A DNA stretch of 7,190 nucleotides. It comes from JACJWR01 sp964556255 (GTDB taxonomy: Bacteria; Actinomycetota; Actinomycetes; S36-B12; UBA10799). The notes under the pieces were generated by a model. The model worked only from the letters and a program-made list of their open reading frames with translations, searched no databases and was not told where the DNA came from. Within the stretch, counting starts at the first letter, position 1; each line of letters opens with the position of its first letter. The stretch is taken from the NCBI GenBank assembly GCA_964556255.1, contig CAZKVQ010000087.1:1-7190 (forward strand), written 5' to 3'. Positions 6,233 to 7,190 of this stretch are shown in pieces. A program made the position numbers and the translations under genes.

Positions 6233-6829
6233 TCAGCCGGTGACGACCATGTCGACGGGACGGTCCAGTTCGTCGGTCGGAATTTCCTCAAGTAGTTCGC
6301 CTGGCCCAACCAGCGCCACCCGCAGCGGCCCGCCGGCCGAGGCTCCGGGGAGCGCACCCAGGAATCGGTCGTAGTACCCGCCGCCTTGGCCGAGCCGCCG
6401 ACCGTCTTGAGTCGCCGCCAGCGCCGGGACGAGAATGATCGAGGGGGCCAGAGCGGCGAATTCGGATACGGTCTCGGCAACCGTCGGTGGGGCATCGATG
6501 GTGGGGTCGGCCCTGGGCGTACCCCAAGCTGTCGCCGTCTCGCCAGGGTCGTCGATCCACGCCAGGGCAGCCTCCGGGCGCGCAACTGGTAGCAGGACCC
6601 GGCTTCCCAGATCCCGGAGTCGCGCGCGCAACTCCGCGGTTGGGGGTTCGCCGGGTAGGGATACGTACAACGCCAGCGGCGCATCAGGCTCCGCGGTCAT
6701 TCGTTCGATGATCGCTGCGGTTGCCAGGAAGGTTGCCGCAATGTTCTCGCCGCGCCCTGGAGTGAAGGGTTGGGCGCGGCGGTTCGAGCGGATCTCCCGA
6801 CGGAGTTCATGCTTGGCGAGGTCTGTCAT
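6233..6829 (-). CDS. 5-formyltetrahydrofolate cyclo-ligase (MTHFS family)
   Basis: The enzyme converts 5-formyltetrahydrofolate and ATP to 5,10-methenyltetrahydrofolate in the cytoplasm, returning a stable storage folate to one-carbon metabolism. The length of 198 residues is typical. The N-terminus has the family's basic helix KHELRREIRSNRRA (6-19). A folate/ATP-site segment SLPGEPPT is at 57-64. The signature RLGQGGGYYDRF (145-156) matches the canonical nucleotide-binding RLGxGxGYYDR. The end IPTDELDRPVDMVVTG (183-198) corresponds to the family's usual IP-E-HD-PVD-VVT ending, with Glu/Leu/Asp spacing slightly altered. The E. coli relative is YgfA (Fau). The start is ATG at 6829. No good Shine-Dalgarno sequence is present, and a -10-like TAGGTT lies just upstream, so the mRNA may be leaderless. 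It is the first gene of a probable operon with the YdeI-like gene. Confidence 0.93.
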   Translation of the reverse strand: MTDLAKHELRREIRSNRRAQPFTPGRGENIAATFLATAAIIERMTAEPDAPLALYVSLPGEPPTAELRARLRDLGSRVLLPVARPEAALAWIDDPGETATAWGTPRADPTIDAPPTVAETVSEFAALAPSIILVPALAATQDGRRLGQGGGYYDRFLGALPGASAGGPLRVALVGPGELLEEIPTDELDRPVDMVVTG

Positions 6830-6835
6830 GCGACG

Positions 6836-6841
6836 AACCTA
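6836..6841 (-). promoter_or_regulatory. Candidate -10 element for the cyclo-ligase, implying a leaderless mRNA
   Basis: TAGGTT on the minus strand fits TANNNT and ends 6 nt before the A of the ATG at 6829. With normal -10 to start spacing, transcription would begin at the start codon. No convincing -35 is seen; TTCCAC at 18 nt is a poor match. Leaderless mRNAs are common in actinobacteria. Confidence 0.35.
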
Positions 6842-6875
6842 GCGGTTCCCTGGATCCCGGTGGAAGTGGCGAAGA

Positions 6876-6923
6876 CGGCTGTGGGGTCGTTCCGTCCGGC
6901 GGACGGGAACGACCCCACAGCTG
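6876..6923 (-). terminator. Strong hairpin terminator after the YceI-family gene
   Basis: The arms 6878-6893 (GCTGTGGGGTCGTTCC) and 6906-6921 are perfect 16-bp complements. Past a single bulged G (6905), GTCC (6894-6897) pairs with GGAC (6901-6904), leaving a 3-nt GGC loop. A wobble pair and a C-G pair extend the base to 6876 and 6923. The hairpin begins 13 nt after the YceI-gene stop on the minus strand. No strong U-tract follows. Placement and stability make an intrinsic terminator the best reading. It also insulates the cyclo-ligase promoter downstream. Confidence 0.8.
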
Positions 6924-6936
6924 AGAATGGTCTCGA

Positions 6937-7190
6937 TCAGGCCTGCTTGATGCCCTCGACGTCCAGCTCGATCTTGATCTTGTCGCTCACCATGACGCCG
7001 CCGCCTTCGATGGCCGCGTTCCAGGTCAGTCCGAAGTCCTTCCGGGAGACCTCGGCCTTGCCCTCGAACCCGATGCGGGTGTTGCCGAAGGCGTCATCGT
7101 TCACGCCCAGGTACTCGACATCGACGTCTACGCTCTTCGTCACACCGCTGATCGTGAGGTCGCCGGTGAGGATGAACTCGTCATCGCCCT
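6937..7190 (-). CDS. YceI-family protein (C-terminal part, 5' end beyond window)
   Basis: The minus-strand frame is open to the window end, showing the last 83 or so residues of a protein that is usually about 170-200 residues long. The visible part matches the YceI lipocalin-like beta-barrel: a FILTGDLTISGVTKSV strand pair near the start, DVEYLGVN, the signature RIGFEGKAEVSRKDFGLTWN, and the closing strand VSDKIKIELDVEGIKQA. YceI-family barrels bind polyisoprenoid or other long-chain lipids, and many members are secreted or periplasmic. The region that would show a signal peptide is off-window, so location is unknown. An internal GTG at 7143 is not the start, because family sequence continues upstream of it. 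The gene ends at a strong hairpin and appears to be a separate unit from the cyclo-ligase operon. Confidence 0.92.
   Translation of the reverse strand, partial: GDDEFILTGDLTISGVTKSVDVDVEYLGVNDDAFGNTRIGFEGKAEVSRKDFGLTWNAAIEGGGVMVSDKIKIELDVEGIKQA

Overview
The window comes from a high-G+C genome, most likely an actinobacterium. By eye it is about two-thirds G+C, coding third positions are almost all G or C, the DEAD-box helicase has an actinobacterial-looking core and a Gly/Arg-rich tail, and the apparent terminators are strong stems without U-tracts. The genus cannot be named. Every gene belongs to a recognisable family. I see no RNA gene, CRISPR array, insertion sequence, prophage or defence island.

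Layout. Plus strand, 1-2520: the 3' part of a fatty-acid oxidation multifunctional gene (FadB type: enoyl-CoA hydratase plus 3-hydroxyacyl-CoA dehydrogenase) is followed by a TetR-family regulator. A long inverted repeat lies between them. Plus strand, 2521-4118: an intergenic region with a candidate extended -10 promoter and a roughly 190-nt G+C-rich leader precedes a DEAD-box RNA helicase. Minus strand, 4140-5537: a small membrane protein with a SHOCT domain converges on the helicase. Behind it is an EamA/DMT-family transporter followed by a terminator-like hairpin. Minus strand, 5615-6829: 5-formyltetrahydrofolate cyclo-ligase and a YdeI/OmpD-associated family protein sit 24 nt apart and probably form an operon. 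The EamA gene is 77 nt further downstream and may be read through. Minus strand, 6937-7190: the C-terminal part of a YceI-family protein, closed by a very strong hairpin terminator.

How the parts work together. The FadB-type enzyme carries out the middle two steps of beta-oxidation. The adjacent TetR protein is a reasonable candidate regulator of that locus, but this is inferred from position only. The helicase probably remodels structured RNA, and its leader may carry regulation. The minus-strand genes look like unrelated housekeeping and accessory functions: folate salvage, a poorly characterised YdeI protein, small-molecule transport, and a membrane SHOCT protein.

The most noteworthy signals are non-coding: the inverted repeat between fadB and tetR, the structured helicase leader, a possible leaderless start for the cyclo-ligase, and a small hairpin that places a Shine-Dalgarno-like loop at the start of the SHOCT gene. 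I found no convincing new biological system.
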